Positions 62,208 to 64,000 of a stretch of DNA of 64,000 nucleotides are shown one piece after another. A model generated the notes under the pieces. That model ran no database searches. It was not told where the DNA came from and saw nothing but the letters and a program-made list of their open reading frames with translations. Origin of the DNA: Aphelocoma coerulescens (lineage: Eukaryota; Chordata; Aves; Passeriformes; Corvidae). The translations under genes were made by a program, and so were the position numbers. Each line of letters opens with the position of its first letter. Position 1 is the stretch's first letter. The stretch spans positions 23,269,967-23,333,966 of the forward strand of contig NC_091022.1 of the NCBI RefSeq assembly GCF_041296385.1. The letters are read 5' to 3'.

Positions 62208-64000
62208 GGTAAAACGAATCTTGTTTCTGATTCCGCTTGGTCCCAGCCACACTGCCCACATAATAGCAAACCCGGACACAGGGCTGTTTAAATGAGTATG
62301 CTACCTCTGCTCTGAACCTTGCAATACAAGCCTGCCAAGCATTAAATCCCTTTATAATTATCTTCTTTATATAACACTTCATGCTTATCATGCTTCATTG
62401 GATGAGACGCTTGTTGGGTTAAAAAGAGGGTTTTAGAGACAAAAAGCAATTGTATTTGTTTTATTTTTCCTGTCTCCTCTTTCTTCCCCTTCCCCCCCCA
62501 CCTTGCCTCTTTCTAATCCAGCTGTTTTGAAACATTGGCTCTGGAGGGGCTCTGGCACAGCAGCACAGGGAGAGGAGCATCAGTTAAAATTAAACAAAGT
62601 TTAGATAGGGGTCCCTGTGCAGAGAGACAGGCATGTGAGAGCAGTCAGGGAGGTAGCAGTGTCTGTTGGGGAGACCCTGCTCCCAGGCAGACACGTCCAG
62701 GCAGGAGTGGAGTGTGAAGGCAGAGGTTTAGCAGAGGCCTAAAAGGGAAGGAGCTGCGCTTAAGCTGGTATGTCAGAGGAAAACAGAAGCTGTTGAGAAT
62801 TCACACCACAGGATAAGTGCTTCCTAGCCCTTCTCCACAGTGTCACACCATTAACAGGCTTTGCTGAGAGAAAAGAACATCTCATAGCAAAGACAGAATT
62901 AAAAAATTAACTTGAGTCGTAAGTGAACTAACCCTTTGTGCTCTGCTAAGTGAGAGCATGATGCTGCTGGTGGGTCCAGTACTAGAGCAGCCCATGTGAA
63001 CTTGGGAGAGGATTCAGGACACTGAACTGAAGTGTGGGATTGTCAAAGCCAGGCTGAGAAAGAGCTGCTGGGCTGTGCTGCTTGTGTCCAGATTTTTATC
63101 TTTATTAGGTTTTAGTCCTTTTCAGTAGTTCAGTAGTATGTAATACTGTGTTTGTGCTTTATACTGATGTTCAGTGTTGAAAGGATACAAAGATAGATGC
63201 TCCATTTCTTTATGACGTGAGGCTTTGGCATTGCTTCTTCCTCTGGGATATGACAGTGGAGACCAGCATGCCGGGCTGTGTTTATTCTGCTCCCTCTTTT
63301 AACTGTTGGAGAGAAGTTGTACATGCCAGTGATGGTCTCAAACATCATAACTGCTGTTACAATGACCACTGTGCAAACTGAAATGGTATCAGTGTCTGGT
63401 TCTTCATAGGCTGGTGGTTAAGGAAGCTCAGCAAGGCAGGCTGTGACTGTACAAGCTCAGACCTGGCGTGGGTGGTATCTCTCTTTAGTGCAGCGTTGTC
63501 CAGAGGTCTGGTCTGATTTCATGCCTTGAGGCAGTTTTCTATAGATTTTGACATCTACATATAGGAAGGGACTCTTGTTTCTGTTGAACCTATAATGTTT
63601 TAAAGCTGAAGCATCTGCAAACCCAAGGGAGCTGCTGGCTTCAGGGGCAGTAGGTTCTGCATTCCTGTCCCATAACTGGTGAAAAACCCAGGATGGAATT
63701 TTATTCCTACGCTGGGGGCGCAGTTTAGGCGTCTTGCAATTTACGTCTCTTTGCCTGCCCCTTCTTTTCTTTTTTCTTTTCTTAGTTTCAGAAATGCTGT
63801 TAACTTTAATTTGTAGAGTTGCTTCCTGGGAATGAAAAATCGATGGGGGGCTATCGCAGTGTGAAATTCGACTGTCACTATTGAGCTATAGAGTTACCAA
63901 GATGTCTTAGAAGGTAAAAAATAAATCGTGGCCCAGCAAGTGCTCAGCTGTGCTATTTCAAAGGGGATATGAGGCTGATGGTCTGTTAGAGGGTACTTCA

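Larger units (their letters stand above)
58491..64000 (+). other. RNF220: RNF220 intron, 3' end outside the window
   Basis: At least 5.5 kb of intron. I looked for the next exon (coiled-coil then RING Cys/His pattern) and did not find it. It contains an 11-C run at 61487-61497, a 19-T run at 62189-62207, and AT-rich, motif-dense islands at about 60560-60900, 61640-62060 and 63820-63950. The rest is ordinary intron. Confidence 0.8.

Noticed and set aside
58491..64000. Presence of the RING exons at the right end
   Set aside because: No Cys/His RING pattern or preceding coiled-coil codons found in any plus-strand frame; they must lie beyond the window.
1..64000. CRISPR array, operon, prophage or other prokaryotic system
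   Set aside because: Split exons with GT-AG borders and a vertebrate gene show a eukaryotic nuclear genome; no spaced identical repeats of CRISPR type exist, and the 41-bp array is degenerate and promoter-linked.

Overview
The window reads as one stretch of a vertebrate nuclear genome, most likely a bird. The coding sequence is cut into small exons with clean GT-AG borders. No Alu, L1 or other dense interspersed repeat is recognisable, and the introns are compact for this gene. Bird is an inference; another sauropsid is possible.

Everything identifiable belongs to one plus-strand gene, RNF220, which encodes a RING-type E3 ubiquitin ligase of the nucleus and cytoplasm. The window starts inside an intron, after the large first coding exon, and ends inside the intron before the RING exons. 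Ten internal coding exons (2630-2759, 15989-16034, 25405-25500, 29507-29549, 36983-37104, 38120-38252, 54148-54244, 55246-55332, 56634-56689, 58412-58490) join without a frame break into 889 nt, about 296 codons of the middle of the protein. They encode two zinc-finger-like knuckles (the first lacks its fourth ligand), a sumoylation-type motif, a basic nuclear-localisation-like patch, the conserved acidic central domain and a Ser/Thr-rich linker. The N-terminal exon(s) and the RING domain lie outside the window.

Three features stand out. First, a CpG island at about 29.1-29.7 kb looks like an internal promoter. Its first exon (ATG at 29307) encodes 15 codons and splices in phase to the shared exon at 29507, predicting a short isoform without the first zinc knuckle and the sumoylation motif. 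Just upstream is a degenerate tandem array with a unit of about 41 bp, in which most units carry an inverted CCAAT box matching the extended NF-Y consensus. Second, the intron 54245-55245 has the hallmarks of a U12-type (minor spliceosome) intron. Third, an internal in-frame donor at 37027 would remove exactly the second zinc knuckle.

The rest, more than 98 percent, is intronic. It holds simple repeats and numerous AT-rich islands dense in homeodomain, POU and palindromic motifs. These resemble the conserved non-coding elements usual around developmental genes, but conservation cannot be shown from one sequence.
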